A stretch of 64,000 bases of DNA. It comes from Symbiodinium natans. Its lineage: Eukaryota > Sar > Dinophyceae > Suessiales > Symbiodiniaceae. Position 1 is the stretch's first letter. The number at the start of each line of letters is the position of its first letter. Below, piece after piece: positions 1 through 12,323 of the stretch. The stretch is taken from positions 186,501 to 250,500 of the forward strand of contig CAJNDS010000913.1 in assembly GCA_905221605.1 (NCBI GenBank). Direction: 5' to 3'. The position numbers and the translations under genes were made by a program. The notes under the pieces were generated by a model, which saw only the letters and a program-made list of their open reading frames with translations, searched no databases and had not been told where the DNA came from.

Positions 1-539
1 TTTCCAGACACCGCAAAAAGCACCATGTGGTGCTTCTTTTCTCTTGGGTCCCCCACGACTCAAAGGGGCCGTAGCTGTAGTAGTAGGACTGCTCGCTGAA
101 CATCTCGCTAATCCTCAGCTGAGCAATCTGTGACAGTTCCGCAGCATTCCGCAGCATTCCGCAGCTCTGCTCCAGAGCCCAGACTGAACATGGCGACGCG
201 AAAGGTGACGAACAACAGGCAGAAATTGGGGCGATCCGACTCATCGCCTTTTAGACACCGCGTGCAGTCGAGCAGCTGCACGCCAAAGCTCGTGTAGTCA
301 CTCCAGTCCATGCCCTTGTAGTCCACCCGGAAGTCGCTTTGCGCGTTCCTTGCCATGGCACGGTGTGGCACACTGCAAGTCCGGTTCTTTCTTGCAACTG
401 GGCGTAAGCCTGGTGAGGACCGATTCGTATTAACTCCCAGCTTTGTTCTGCTGGTGGTGGTTAGGCGGAAGTGAGGCATCCACGACGTCTCAAGAATTGA
501 GTCACTGAACTTCACTGAACCACCACCGATCACCACCGT

Positions 540-1823
540 TCCGACGCCGAAGAGTTGGGGCCGAGGGGCTCGGAGTTCAGGATCACCACCAACCTGAACT
601 CAGGAGGAGGCAGAAACTCAGTTCTGCGTCCAGGAGATCCCCCCCTAAGCCAATGCCCTCCCCCTGTTCTTCTCCTTTCTTCTTCCGCCTGTCGGTCATC
701 TTGCGGATGAAGTTCTGGGTCTTGGGCTCCGCCATCAGGTCCCGACCTGGAGCTTCTTGTGAGACCCCTTTCCTCTGCTGTCTCTCAACTCACTGCACAT
801 TCTACCCCTGCCAGAATGTCCCCCTCTCTGTCTCTCTCCTTTTCAGCCTCTCTCGTATCTTTCCCTCCCTTCTCCCCCAATCCCCTTCTCCGCTTCTTCT
901 TCTTCTTCTCACTGCATCCACTCTAATAGTCATTTAGGGCGCGCCTGGGAGGAACATGACGGCCATGTCCTGGAGCTCGTTCTCCGACTCGCGGTAGATC
1001 AGCGTGCCGGCCTACGTTGAACAGGACACGGCAGAAGAAACGCTGAGGGGGAACGCACGGCACGCTCTATAAGCAACACACACACACACAACACACCAAT
1101 GGCCTGCTCATCCACCACGGATGTCCTGCGAAAGAGTGCACACGATCCGAGAGTGAGACGGAACGGGAGAGGGAGAGAGAGAGAGAGAGAGAGATAGAGA
1201 GATAGGGAGAGAGAGAGAGAGAGCGAGAGAGAGAGAGAGAGAGAGAGGGGGGAGGCCAGCCGTTCTGCGCTATCGGCGTCTCCTGATTTCCTTGAGGTAC
1301 TCGCCTCCCCAGAGTTTCTTGACAAAGGTCTCCATGTATGGCGTGGTCGCCAACTGCAACGCCTGTAGCGGCAGGAGAGGAGAAGATAAGGAGAAGTGAG
1401 CTCAGAAGTTCTCAGAAGTGAGAAGAGAGAAAAGTGGAAAAAGGTGGACGAGTGGGCCTCGATGCCCTTGACATAGAGGGACTCCATGTCAAACAGCTGA
1501 TCCAGTCGAAGCCTTACTGCTTGCCTGGTCTTGCCATCCCTGTAAGCCCGCATCACTGCGTCTGCAGCCTGCTGGAGCATCTCCTCCGGCGTTTCCGGGA
1601 GGGCTGGGGGCTCTTCTGCATCCCAGCTGAAGGCGCGGAGGGCGGTCTGGGCGGTCTGGGCGGTCTGGGCGGTGCGGGCCGTGTGGGCCCCCTGCGGCGC
1701 GAAGGGCGCGACGAAGCTCAGCAGGGCCGGGAAAAAGACCACGCCCACCGCGAGGACCAGAGCTCTCAGGGGCCGAGCACGGACGTCCATCCGGTCCATT
1801 AGAAGCTGCGACTGGGTGCCCAT
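540..1823 (-). CDS. Plastid-targeted DUF1995-family protein, multi-exon
   Basis: I infer six exons: 1823-1458, 1362-1283, 1125-1104, 1011-945, 746-689 and 593 to about 540. All join in frame; donors are GC, GA, GC, GC, GC, and every acceptor is AG|G. The first exon starts at an ATG and encodes a hydrophobic signal segment (ALVLAVGVVFFPALL) followed by SFVAPF, the FVAP motif known from dinoflagellate plastid presequences, then a TAQ repeat. The mature part has the features of DUF1995 proteins of plastids and cyanobacteria: LPETPEEMLQQAADAV, FVKKLWGGEYLKEI, GTLIYRESE, MFLPGRDL and LVVILN. Exon 3 is only 22 nt. Intron 2 holds a long (GA)n tract. The 3' end is unresolved; a further exon near 250-340 (VDYKGMDWSDY) may or may not belong. 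Biochemical function of the family is unknown to me. Confidence 0.82.
1166..1250. repeat. (GA)n microsatellite inside a DUF1995 intron
   Basis: Nearly pure GA dinucleotide repeat, interrupted by GATAGA and GCGA steps. It lies between inferred exons 2 and 3 of the DUF1995 gene, so it is intronic. Read through, it gives the Ser-Leu run seen in the unspliced frame. Confidence 0.9.
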
Positions 1824-2110
1824 GACTCTTTCAAAGCCTTTCTGCTTGCCTGGCTTGTGTCCTTCAACCGAATCTGTGAATGACTAAAAAGATCTTCAGA
1901 GATCGCCATGCTGAGACTTCACCTCGCTTGAATGCGCTTGGGCCCAAGAGTCCGTTCATGGGAGCTGCGCTGGCGCAACTCATGTCCCACCCCCCACTAC
2001 CCGGAAGTCTCAGGAATTTAAGCTCTGCGTTGTCACCAGAAGTCTTGCAAGCAACACGCGCAAGCAGCTGCAAGGCAGCTTGCCTCAACTTTCTTCTCAG
2101 CCTCAACGAC

Positions 2111-3084
2111 CTCTGGAAAGAGGAGCCAGGGGTCACGCTTCGCCCTCTCCTCAAGCTCAGCAGCACATCAGCGTCAGAATCCCTATACGCAGTCTGCCTA
2201 ACGCCGGGGATCCTCTTCCAGCTGCTTCTTGCGCGCCAGCCGCTTTGCTTCGGCCTGGTGAACCAAAGAACCAAAGCAGAGGCTCCCCTCGGCCCGCTGC
2301 TCCCACTGCCAGTGCCCCCGCCACTGCTCCCGCCGCTGCTCCCCCGCCACTGCTCCCCCCGTTTTCGGGGGCAGAACCTGGTCACCTCTCCGTGCCTCCT
2401 CTTGCTGGCGCCGCTTCTCTGCGCGCTTTCGCTCGAGCTCCTGCCATGGGCATGCCGGACTATATGTATGCATATATATATATATATAATATTTATTATG
2501 TCAGAATCTATTTCACCATATATTTTGCCTTTTTTGCCTTCTGAAGTTCTGAGGCTCAGCGAGGCGGAGTTGATGGGTACGCTCGCTGGCAGAAACGTCA
2601 GATTTCCGGGTTAGATAATGGACTGCCTGGCCTGTGCCGATATTTTCAGCTCTGGGACTGCAGGTACTACGAGTGTAGTTACTAGCAGCGCCTGCAGCCA
2701 CAACTCGGTTGTACTCTTGGTCTGCAATTTCCGCCAAGCTAAGACTCCCCACATGACGAGAACACCCCGAAACTCCCTGCCGCCTGCAACTCTGGGATGC
2801 ACGATTCCCACTGCGCTTCGCGCACCCCGATTGGCCCCCGACACCGCTTCTCATTTATTGTCACTTCTGGCCTGCAAGGATCGCTTGCGGTCTTCGTCGT
2901 TGGCCTCCTCCTCTTTCTTCTTCGCCTGGAGCACAAAACACAGCAACAAGCGAACAACAGAAACGCAAAAGAGCGAGAGCGAGAGCGAGAAAGAGATGGA
3001 GAGAGATACAGGAAATCACTATGGGAGATTCCGTTGCCTCTTCTGCTGCTTCCTTGGCTTTCGCCTTGTCCTTCGTCGCAGCAG
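2111..3084 (-). CDS. Charged coiled-coil-like protein made of very short phase-0 exons (partial)
   Basis: I do not recognise the protein. Exons supported by frame and splice sites are 3084-3038 (TKDKAKAKEAAEE), 2925-2872 (AKKKEEEANDEDRKRSLQ), 2440-2396 (ELERKRAEKRRQQEE), 2254-2213 (AEAKRLARKKQLEE) and 2149-2111 (ERAKRDPWLLFPE). Each is 39-54 nt, and after the first all are phase 0. Donors are GC, GC, GC, GA and GT; all but the first acceptor are AG|G. The product is dominated by E, K and R with heptad-like spacing, so a charged helix or coiled coil is likely. Further exons probably lie in 2441-2871 and upstream to about 3.6 kb. Start and stop are not identified. Confidence 0.55.
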
Positions 3085-4050
3085 CTGGAAAAAAGGCACT
3101 CGGAGATCTTGGAAAGCGCACTCTGACAGCATGCAGCATCCTCTTCTTGAGCCTGCAGCGACTTCCTGAAAGAGACAGAGCTGAAATTGAAGCTCTGGCG
3201 AGGATCAAGAGAAGGGGGGGGAACCTGGAACCTGGAACCTGGAAAGAACCAATTTGAAGATGAAGCGCACAAAAACCCCACCAGTCCAACGCCTCATCGA
3301 CTCGAGGCCACTGGACGTTGCGCGCCAGTGCTTGGCGCCTGGGAGCCATCAGAGCCAAGTCTGTTGAGGAGAGAAGGGCTACGACGCCACGAAGAGAGCC
3401 GCCTTGAACGCTAATCGATGCACCTTTTTCCCCTGCGGCCTATGCAAGCGACAAGCGCAGGCGCAGCGAGATAGGGCCAGGGCTCTTATCCCATGCCGAC
3501 TTCGCATGGTCATTGACCACCTGGACTCCGGCGACACGGCGACACAGCGCCCCCAAGTCAACAGCTCTGACGCCGCCTTGGTTGCTGCTTTCACCTCGTC
3601 TTCAGACAAGCCGAAAGCCGAAGCTCCTCACGACCAGGAGGGAGGAGAACTGAAGAGGAGAGAAAAAAGGAGAGAAGGAGCAATCCGAGGGCCGGAGGTT
3701 AACCTTCTGAGTTTCGCGGGGGTGCGCCCGCGCGCGCGATCAACTTCTCTCTCTCTCTCTCTCTCGACAGAGGTCTTCATGGAAAAAGGACTCGTTCTCT
3801 GGAGTTCCGGGCCCGGGGGGGGGGGGAGCCCAGTTCCGGGGCCCCAGGCTCGCCCTGAGCTCGGTGGTCCGCTCCACCGCGGCGAACTCGGGGTGCCAGG
3901 CCTGCTCTACGAGAGGAAGGGGGGGGGCGACAACAGCGACTTTACTTTTGTGTAAACGCTGTTTGGACTTGAGCACGTTAGAGAACAAGAGAGTTATGGC
4001 TTTGAGTCTTTGAGCCGCGCATTTTGAACAAGGCAAAGATGACCCCACTG

Positions 4051-4080
4051 CCAAACACTGCCAAACACTGCCAAACACTG
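4051..4080. repeat. 10-bp tandem repeat (CCAAACACTG)x3-4
   Basis: Three perfect head-to-tail copies of CCAAACACTG, with a partial copy (CCCCACTG) immediately before. No coding role is apparent. Confidence 0.85.
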
Positions 4081-6439
4081 CCGAAGACCCAGGACGTTGC
4101 CCTCACCAAAAGCGGGGGCCTGTGCAAAGAGCACCGGCACCTTCTCGTCAGCTTGGAGACTCGCCTCGCTGGTCACACATCTGCACGCTGCACCAGTCTG
4201 CGAGCGACGCGCATTCGGGGAGCCGGTCTGACGGCCCCCGTCGAAATTTGGGCGCCTTCCACTTGGCTCGGCAAGCGACGTGCAGCTTCGCGCGCTTGGA
4301 TGCTTTTAGGACTCGTGGGTTTTTTGAGATTTTGGGGGGACAACGACCTGCGCACAATTGCAATTAAGCGGAACTCTGCTTTAAGCCTCAGCAGCAAGGA
4401 AAAATTCCCCCCCACATATTGGAGTTGCTGGAGTTCCCTGAGGACCCCCACCACAACCCCTAAAATTTCCGAAGACAACACCTCAAACCTCCCCCCAAAC
4501 GGCCTAAAGCTCCCGTGTTGAAAGAAAGCGCGCCTCCAGGCAAACGTCGAAGGCCACCGGCCTGGGAATCTTATTTGTGTCTCTGTCTCTCCATCACTCT
4601 GGACAACCGCGCATCTCCGGATTAATGGTCTATGCAGCTTCACAAAAGAGCGAGCCCACTCTGTACTGAACCCACAACCACACACAATGCAGTGCTCGCT
4701 CACTTGCCAAGAGCCCGTCTCTCCAGCTTTCAAGACGGTGGGCTCCTGTTGAGCGACCTCAACACAGGCATGTGCTCGTGAACCTCCGCTTCTCGGCTTT
4801 TCCTGGGGTCCCAGCCGTCAGGCGAACACCGTCCTCTGCAGGGACAGCAAGGAAGGCACCAAAGCGCCACAGGAAGCACAACACGACACTGCAACCACAA
4901 AAGGAAGCCTTGGCCGCCACCAGGAGGCCCACGTTCGCATTCGTTGTGCATGCCTCATCTTGAAGGCACCGACAGAACAAAGCACGGGGGACGCCTGTAA
5001 GATGTACAGAGGATCCCGAGATCCCGAGATCCCGAGGCGCCCGCATCCAAGGTTTGCTTCTTGCCTTCCTGTGGCGTTTTTCTTACGGAGAAAGAGAGAC
5101 TTAGGGCCGTCTCGGATCCTGAAAGTTTCGTGCGCTGAGAGCCTTGAGGACGAGGAGGCGGGTCTCCCCGAAGCCGTTGGATTGGATGTCAGCTATCTGA
5201 GCAGATTTCAGCAGATTTCAGTCTGAGCAGATTTCAGCAAGAGACTCCAGACGCTTCGCGGAACTGCGCTCTGCAAAACCACGCAGAGACTCGACAGCTC
5301 TGGAAAAAAAACCACCTTGGACAGCTTCTCGCACAGCTCCTTTGCGTCTTCCTGCGTTGTGGGAACTGGCATCTACTTCACGATTCCAACTTTCTGCAGC
5401 CCCGGGACATCCCAACATCCTGTTCTTGGACTGCTCCGTCCAAGAGAAGGCAACATATTGAGCAATCACTCAGAGACTCAGAACGCAAGCACTAAGGAAA
5501 AGAGAGAGTGTGTGTGTGTGTGTGCGTGTTTTCTTTCCATGTCCGTTTCTTAGTTTTGCTTTAGTGCTGAGCGTTCTCTCTGAGTGCGGTCAATCCTTGC
5601 ACCCGGAGCCGGTCTTTGTTCGCTTGATGAGGGAGCCCGCCTGAACACAACAACTCAACGCAACTCAGCGCGCGCTGTGAAAAAAAGGGGAGCGCATGTG
5701 CTTTGTGCATGTTAGCTCTAACAATGCACAGATCCGCCGACCCCCTTTGTCGGCGTCAAGAAGCTGGACTCGTACCTTTCCCGCTGGACCCGCTAGTGCC
5801 CTTCCCCATGGACCCGCGCGGCTTGCTTCCTACCTGGTGGAACCACGCGTATTGTAACCCACCTCCATACTCCAACGTTTTGTGACCCATTTCCCTACCC
5901 GCCCCCGCCCTCCCCGCCCGCCCTTGCCCTTCTCTTCGCGGCCCCTTCCCCCCCCCGCCCTACCCAAAACAACCGAATTTGTTGTTTTGGAAGGCGGCCA
6001 AGCAGATCAAACCACACGTTTTGTGTTGGCTGCACCCTACGCGCTTACCTCGGGGGTCGGCGGCAGCGGCGTCAGCCTTTAAATCGGGCAGCGCGAGGTC
6101 CCCAAAGGACCGAGCAAATGCGGACCTTTTAGCCCGGGTCGTCCCGGGAATAGCCTTGCTGGCCTCTGGCCTTCTGCGAAGCAGAATTAGGCCGGACGCC
6201 AGTGCCGCCGACCCCCGCGTGCCGCCGGTGAACGGTTTTTTTTTCGTGGTTTTTTGCGTCGCCACGGAGGCCCCCAGAGGGCGCGCATCATGAGCATCAG
6301 CGGGTCCAGCCCGGGACCCCCAGGCGCGCATCAGGAGCATCAGCGGCTCCCGGGGCGGGACCGCGGGGGGGCATCAGGAGCATGATGCCCCCCAAAGGGC
6401 GGGCATAAGCGACGTGTCTAAGCCCGGGGCTCGGAAAAA

Positions 6440-6600
6440 GGGAGTTTAGAGGCCTTATAAAATGCTTAGAAACGTTAAGGGAGTCTCGGAGCCTCAAACG
6501 CTTAGAGATTTGAAGGGAGTTTAGGGGCCTGAAAATGCTTAGAAACTTAACGCTTAGAGATTTTAAGGGAGTTTAGGGGCCTCAACATGCTTAGAAACTG
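6440..6600. repeat. Degenerate tandem repeat, GGGAGTTTAGGGGCCT unit
   Basis: Four imperfect copies of a unit beginning GGGAGT(T/C)T, containing GCCT and ending with variants of GCTTAGAAAC or GCTTAGAGAT, repeat every 35-55 bp. They lie between GC-rich DNA and a region with weak exon candidates. No terminal inverted repeats were seen. Confidence 0.75.
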
Positions 6601-7596
6601 CTCGCCCCGGGCTTCTGCGTGCGCTGCCCGCCCATGGGCGCAGCCCCTTAAATATAAATGACTACATGCAGCTAGGATCGGTAACGCCGCTCCCTTGCAA
6701 CGGACCTGGCCCGCAGCTAGGCCGTTCATGATCTTGGCAGCGCCGGAATCCACGAGCTCCTCTCCGCATCAGCTTCCGACTTCCGCGAAAGAAGTGTACG
6801 AGCAGCCGTTGCACTGTCCTTGGCGACAGTGAGCTGCTCGAAAGGCACAATGGGCTGCATGAAGAGGGCGCGAACCTTGGCACATGGCATTTCTGGCACA
6901 TAGCGGGCCCCCCGTCCCTGTCGGTGGCCTCTAAAACCTGGGGGGGGGGGGGGGAATAAGGTATATAATGAATGGCATTGGATGTCATTGGCGAGTCATT
7001 GGGCAAGGCAAGGCACGTACAGCATGCCCCCGGTCTTGCTCTTGCCCTGGCGACATTGGCAACATTGGCGGCGGCAGCATTGACTCGGAGGACTGTGTCG
7101 CAGCCGTAGCAGTCCAACAACAAGCAGTCCCTGCCTTGCTGACATCCAGGCGGAGCTTCTTGGACTTCTGCATTGGATCAATTACCTTACTTGGCGTTTC
7201 TTCAGCACTGTGGGACATCTCACGGCACCTCTCCTGTGTTGTGCCAGAAAGCAAGATGCAACCGGGGCTTTCGTGTGCAAACTCCGGGTAGTGTCCATAC
7301 CAGCGAGAAAACACGTTGCCCACTTCCAAGGCCACTTCTTGTTGACGAGAACGTGCGAAAATCGAAGTGATGCCTCTACTTGCCCACGGGTGATGCAAGC
7401 ATGTCGAGTCAGCATTGGTCGATTCGGTGTTCTGAGGTTCCTTCCGTTGCTTTCAACTTGTTGCACCACTCCGTTGCCGACCGCTTCCGAGCTCCGGTGT
7501 GACGACGTTGTGTGAAAAAAATCCTAGACAAGTCTGTCGCCGAGTATGACCTGCGACTGTGGCAGATGACTCAGACATACTCAGACCTGAGCATAC

Positions 7597-8695
7597 CTGA
7601 GCCCTCTCTCGGAGCCCTGCTGCAACTTGTGTGTCCAGGCTATCCAAGGTGGTGTCAACCACCTCCATGAAGCCGAAGACCTGCGAAGAAGAAAAGAAGG
7701 ACAAAAGAAGAAACAGGCAACAGATGCACACTGAGCTGAAGTATCAGACGAATAAGAATGGTCAGAATCCCCCCCCCTTCCCCCCCCCCCCCCCCCCCCC
7801 CTTCAAAAGAAGTATGCTCTCTTTCGCTGTCCCTCTCTCTCTAACTCCCTTCTTCGCTGTGGGCTCTGAGCCTCGCGGAGTCCAGGGACTTGCGTCATCA
7901 GTGACGGAAGGAACTGCCCCGACTTCCCAAGGCCTGGGCACTTGGAAGTCTCTTAAAACCGGGAAAACTTTTGAAAACTCTCATTTCAACGAAGTTTGTG
8001 CTCTCTCTGCGAACTCTTCGCTCGCAGGGAATGGCACACACATGAGCAAGGAAGAAAGCCGCGGCGCCTGGGATCTCTTCGACAAACTTCTCCAATGGAA
8101 CTGCCTGCGCTGCAGTCTCTGCGCGAGAACTCGATTTTTCAAGCGTTGAGAGCTCGCGAAGCCAAAACAGAGAGAGAGAGAGAGAGAGAGGGAGAGCCTT
8201 TCTCTCCGTGTGGTGTGTGGAGTCGTGTGCCGTCCATCATTGAAAAAACTGACGCACCTGTTTTCCCTCTCTTTCCCTCCCTGCTTGCGCCTGGCCGCTT
8301 TGGCTCATCTGCTGATGGACTCTCTTCAGCACCTGCGCGGGGCGGGGGCGGATTCGGACGCACGAGGCGTAAGAATAGCTTCCAGAGGCATGCCTTTCGC
8401 TCGAGGCTTGCGAGAGAACAATTGCCAGAGAACAGGTGAGAACTCCGAAGCACCATATCGCGGGGAAGAAGACTTTTGGGAAGCATTCTGAGGGAAGCAG
8501 CTCGATTCGCCGGTTCGCCGCGCTGGCGCCGGCGCGTGGTCCGCTCAGAAGCGTCGGGTGCCCTCCGTGCTGAGGAAGTCCCTCCAAGGCAGCGGGTTAG
8601 GATGCATTTGTCGCTTCATTTTTGCCGATGCGGGGGGGGGGACCTGGTCTCGTAGGCTTGAAAGAAGCCCTGCATCTCCCGCATCTCCTGAGGCT
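7597..8695 (-). CDS. Multi-exon gene of unknown function (partial model)
   Basis: I do not recognise the product. Supported exons: 8695-8644 (PQEMREMQGFFQAYET, GT donor), 8332-8258 (VLKRVHQQMSQSGQAQAG, GT donor), about 8104-8067 (AVPLEKFVEEIPG, GC donor) and 7680-7597 (VFGFMEVVDTTLDSLDTQ, GT donor). All but the first follow an AG|G acceptor; the first follows AG|A. The 8332 and 7680 exons are exactly 75 and 84 nt and phase 0. The encoded segments look helical and soluble. Possible upstream exons lie near 9400-9317 (CYGLATGHEAMLRALASP). Start, stop and missing exons are unknown, and the exons could belong to more than one gene. Confidence 0.5.
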
Positions 8696-9429
8696 CTGAT
8701 AAGAGTCTGCGACGCGCTGCAAAAGAGCGGCTTGCCTCTCGATCGGCTTTGCCAGGTCCGTCGTGGCTCCGAGGCCTGCAAAGAGGGGTGTTTTCGAGTA
8801 TTTTCGCGAATTCTCGCAGAAAGTATTGAGAGCAGCTTGACGTGTTCTTGAGCCATTCAGGAAACTTGGGGGTATTTTGGACTTGTCTGTTGAGTCTGAG
8901 GTTGGCGCTCACCGTGATCACCGTGTTCAGCGCCCAGCATGAGCCAGCTCTGGAAGACCTCCAAGTTGCGGCCTCAACGCCCACATGCTGAGAAGCAAGA
9001 TCTGACGAAGGGAGGGTGGCCATAGTCCGAGGTCTCAGGGCGGGGGTCTGTAAGAGGCTCTTAGGATCTCTTGTCTTGGGGGCATGGCGGCATGACCTTT
9101 TGCAGACTGCTTGAGGACTCGCGAGTGCGTGTGAAAGTCGGCCACAGGGGGCCTTCTGCGTACTCCACGTGAGCCACGCGGTGAAGCCCGTGAAGCCCGT
9201 CGCCATCTATGGAGTCCACGGGCAGCGACGCGCCCGACCATTCGTCCTGAAAGCGCATGCTGTGGCACTCCGCGCGCTGTTGCGGAACGTTGCCTTGTAA
9301 GGTTCAAAAAAACTTCGGAGAACGAACCGTTTGGGCTTGCCAGGGCCCTCAACATAGCTTCATGGCCCGTAGCCAAACCGTAGCAAACAGTGGGCAGCTG
9401 AGCTGCAGACGGCGGCTTGGCCTCCATCC

Positions 9430-11440
9430 AAAGCTTCCTGGCATTTAGATGAGTGCCGGTGCTTACGACTCAGACGACGGTGCTCTTTGACATTGACCTT
9501 TCTTTGAGGATTTTACAGTACTTGTCCGTAGCAGGATGTACCGGGCTTCCAGCGTTGCGTCTTCGAAGAAGTTCGCTCACCGTGTCTGGGAGGACAATCA
9601 CCCAGCGAACCTTAACACCATAGCACCATGAGTCGCATCTCAAATACGTCGTGCACGCACAACGTCGTTGTGCATCGCTGTGAAAAGCGGCGACATGTAC
9701 CGTTCATTTTGATGGTGTGTCACAACTCGAACATGCTGCACACAAACAAGCAACGGTTTAAGGATCGATTTAAGCCTTGCGAATGTCAGAGTATCAGTGC
9801 TGCATGTTGAGCTCCGTGCCTGACCCGGGAAGTGCTGCAAGGCGTTGCGGAGGGCCAGTCGACGGCTTGCCTTCCCGAAGATGGGGGTAAACCGAACGAA
9901 GCACATTGCACCCACAAGCAAGGCAGCAAGAATGGAGTGGAAGTTGACATTGAAACCTTTTTTTTCTTATGCCATACACTTCCTACTGCCTGCGTGTCGT
10001 TCGCAACACTGTTGCCAACATGAACACTGTTGCCAACCGTCACCGCAGTTGCACCATTCCGCGACACAAAGCTGGCTGCTACATCTCAACCAACATGAAC
10101 ATCAACTAACGCCTACTCTTCTTCGGGAGGATTGCGTAGAAAAGCAGCTAAGTGTGGCACACCGAACTGGCACGAGCGCGGCCTGGAGATGACAGTCATC
10201 AGCCACGACGCGGCTGCGCCGGGCCGCTGCACGCCGCAGCAGCTCGGGCAGCTCCTCAGCCCCCGGAAACACTGGGATTCTCGGAGACGTTGCGATGCCA
10301 TTTGTCAATCGTTTTGTAATTGTCGTTGCTTTGAACTGGGATTGTTGACAAAATTTCCAGTACAGTAACCTAACTTTACCCGATCTCAGTTCGGTTTCGG
10401 CAAAGGAACTTGAACTATTTTAGCTTGTTCTGAACTTCTAATGATTTTTAAATGAAACTTGCAGCTGTGAAGGCCCAGCTGTGTAAAACCTTGGCTTGTT
10501 TCGAATCCCCAATCTGTCCCTTCCTTACTTGTTCTTGTAACGATTCAGGATTGGGCTTGATCTGGTCAGTCTGCCATCTCTGTATGCCGGGCCACAGATG
10601 CAAGAAGAGCGCGGGCACGCTGTAAAGTCCACGCCTTCAAGTTCAGCTGAACTCAGGGCAATATTCACCGATTTCCCTAGGCCCCGGGAGGGCATCAGAG
10701 GTTTAGGATATGACCTTGAACCCCCTCTCCAAACCACAACGCCTCTCTAGGGCTTGCAGCTGAGCAACTTTTAGGGCCTCATCGAAGGATCTCAGCTATT
10801 TAGGGTTTAGAGCTTTAGAGATTTAGGGTTAGGCAGGTTCAACAGAGAGCAAGCTCACCAAACCAAAGACCGCCCGCAGAAGCATGTTGTTCATCTCTTC
10901 TTCATTCTGCAGTTTCGTGATGCGACCAGCCCAGGCTCATCGGCTTGGTGACGGCCGGAAGACAAGGGAGAAACTTAGAAATGCACCGCAGGAGCTTGTG
11001 CTGGGTGTCTCGAAGTCCCGTTGAAACTTAGAAAGCCAAAAGAAATCTAGAGCTGTCGCGCTTCTCGCTCCGCTAAGAGACCTGTCCCGAATGACTCTGG
11101 GCACAGTAAGGAACTCACACGTGCGCTGAACCTGCAGAATTGCTCAAGAATAACTATGAAGCAGCAGCCTGGAGACTTCAAAGGCGGGAACAGATCCCCA
11201 CTGAATTGTCCCTAGCACGGCCAGTCTCTAGGAATGTAGGGGACGCGACAGATGTCTCAGATGTCTTATACCAGCTGGTTCCTGGGAGACGACTGCCCGC
11301 GACGGTACAGAAGTTTATGCTTAATTAAGACAGTGTGAGAAAAAGGTTTTAACATAATAGATGATTATGCTGATAGAAACGATCATGATTCTCCGATGGG
11401 AACCAGCAACAAGAGATCTACACCGAGGCCAAAATGCCCC
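9430..11440. other. Mostly noncoding stretch with weak exon candidates
   Basis: Two minus-strand stretches look marginally coding: about 9810-9960 (FVRFTPIFGKASRRLAL, with a hydrophobic lead-in) and about 10195-10270 (GAEELPELLRRAAARRSR). From 10350 to 11440 I see no supportable gene. Scattered TTTAGGG-like words occur at 10740-10840. Confidence 0.35.
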
Positions 11441-11447
11441 CCATCCT

Positions 11448-12323
11448 CTAGGCCACATCTCGGCCCACCAGTTCGAAGGATCGGTCATCCTTGGGGCGGA
11501 GGAGGGCACGGCGGAAAGCCAGAGCCGCGAAGGCGGCGGCCATGCCGGCGAAGGCGAGGAAGGCGCCGAGCAGAGCCGAGGGCAGGTGAAACGCAGTGGC
11601 AGGGCCTGGCGTCTGCCTGGCGGCGAAGAGCTTGGTGATGGGAGCTGAGGCCGGGTCGGCCTTCGCATTAGCTGCATTAGCTCGCTGGCTCGGCGGAAGG
11701 CAGGCGGCCGCGATCGGGTGGACAGCCTTTGCCTTGGCAGCGAGCTCCTCGCCCCTCATCGCCGTGGCCTTGAGCTGGGTCATATACGGCGCAAGATCCG
11801 CTGCACCCTTGAGCACGTGGGAGGCCAAGTGAGTCATCGTGTGCTCGACGCCGGTAGTCAGTACCTTCGCCAACTCTTCACCCTGCTTGAACTCCGAAGC
11901 TGCGACACACAGGGACTTTGCAAGCTGCCCCCCCTGCTGCTCGAGGCTCTTCACCTGTGCCGCGTTGTTCACAGCCTGAGCTGCCGCTATCTGCCCCGGA
12001 ATCGTAGGAATCTGCGCGGCAATAGTATCGAGCTTAGCCATGGAGGCATCGATCAGAGCCTGGGCTTGCGCCATCTGTGCATCCATGTTCTTCACGACAG
12101 CGGCGACTTGATCGGCCATGGGCGCAGATGCTGATGCTGATGCTGAGACGTCCTTCTCCGGCGTGGCATCCACGTTCGCCTCTGCTGCTGCTGATGCTGC
12201 TGCCGCTGCCGGTTCGAGCATCTTGGCCATGACATCCCGCCCCACCTCTTCTGTTGCCGCTGGGGCGCTCTCTGCAGAGCTAAGGACGAAGGCTGCGCAA
12301 AGAGCTGCAACGATGCGGGACAT
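11448..12323 (-). CDS. Secretory-pathway or type I membrane protein, 291 aa, unknown function
   Basis: An uninterrupted 291-codon frame runs from an ATG to a stop, so this is probably an intact single-exon gene. Residues 1-20 form a signal peptide (MSRIVAALCAAFVLSSAESA). Residues about 20-80 are Ala-rich with an SASASASA run. The middle is a predicted helical region rich in A, Q and K (NMDAQMAQAQALIDASMAKL) with few Cys. Residues about 250-270 are a hydrophobic segment (ALLGAFLAFAGMAAAFAALAF) followed by the short charged tail RRALLRPKDDRSFELVGRDVA. This suggests lumenal or extracellular helices anchored by one C-terminal membrane span. Strong codon bias to C/G in third positions supports coding. 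I recognise no family. Confidence 0.85.
   Translation of the reverse strand: MSRIVAALCAAFVLSSAESAPAATEEVGRDVMAKMLEPAAAAASAAAEANVDATPEKDVSASASASAPMADQVAAVVKNMDAQMAQAQALIDASMAKLDTIAAQIPTIPGQIAAAQAVNNAAQVKSLEQQGGQLAKSLCVAASEFKQGEELAKVLTTGVEHTMTHLASHVLKGAADLAPYMTQLKATAMRGEELAAKAKAVHPIAAACLPPSQRANAANAKADPASAPITKLFAARQTPGPATAFHLPSALLGAFLAFAGMAAAFAALAFRRALLRPKDDRSFELVGRDVA

Larger units (their letters stand above)
3616..7590. other. Region with scattered weak exon candidates and simple repeats
   Basis: No gene could be assembled. Minus-strand stretches with coding-like composition occur near 3850-3910 (AWHPEFAAVERTTEL), 4180-4300 (AKWKAPKFRRGPSDR) and 4780-4870 (PAEDGVRLTAGTPGKAEK), each next to a plausible AG acceptor. 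Short tandem repeats are present: a 10-bp CCAAACACTG unit at 4051-4080, GATCCCGA at about 5010-5036 and a GCAGATTTCA unit at about 5200-5235. Around 5.7-6.4 kb the DNA is very GC-rich with no convincing frame. Confidence 0.4.
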
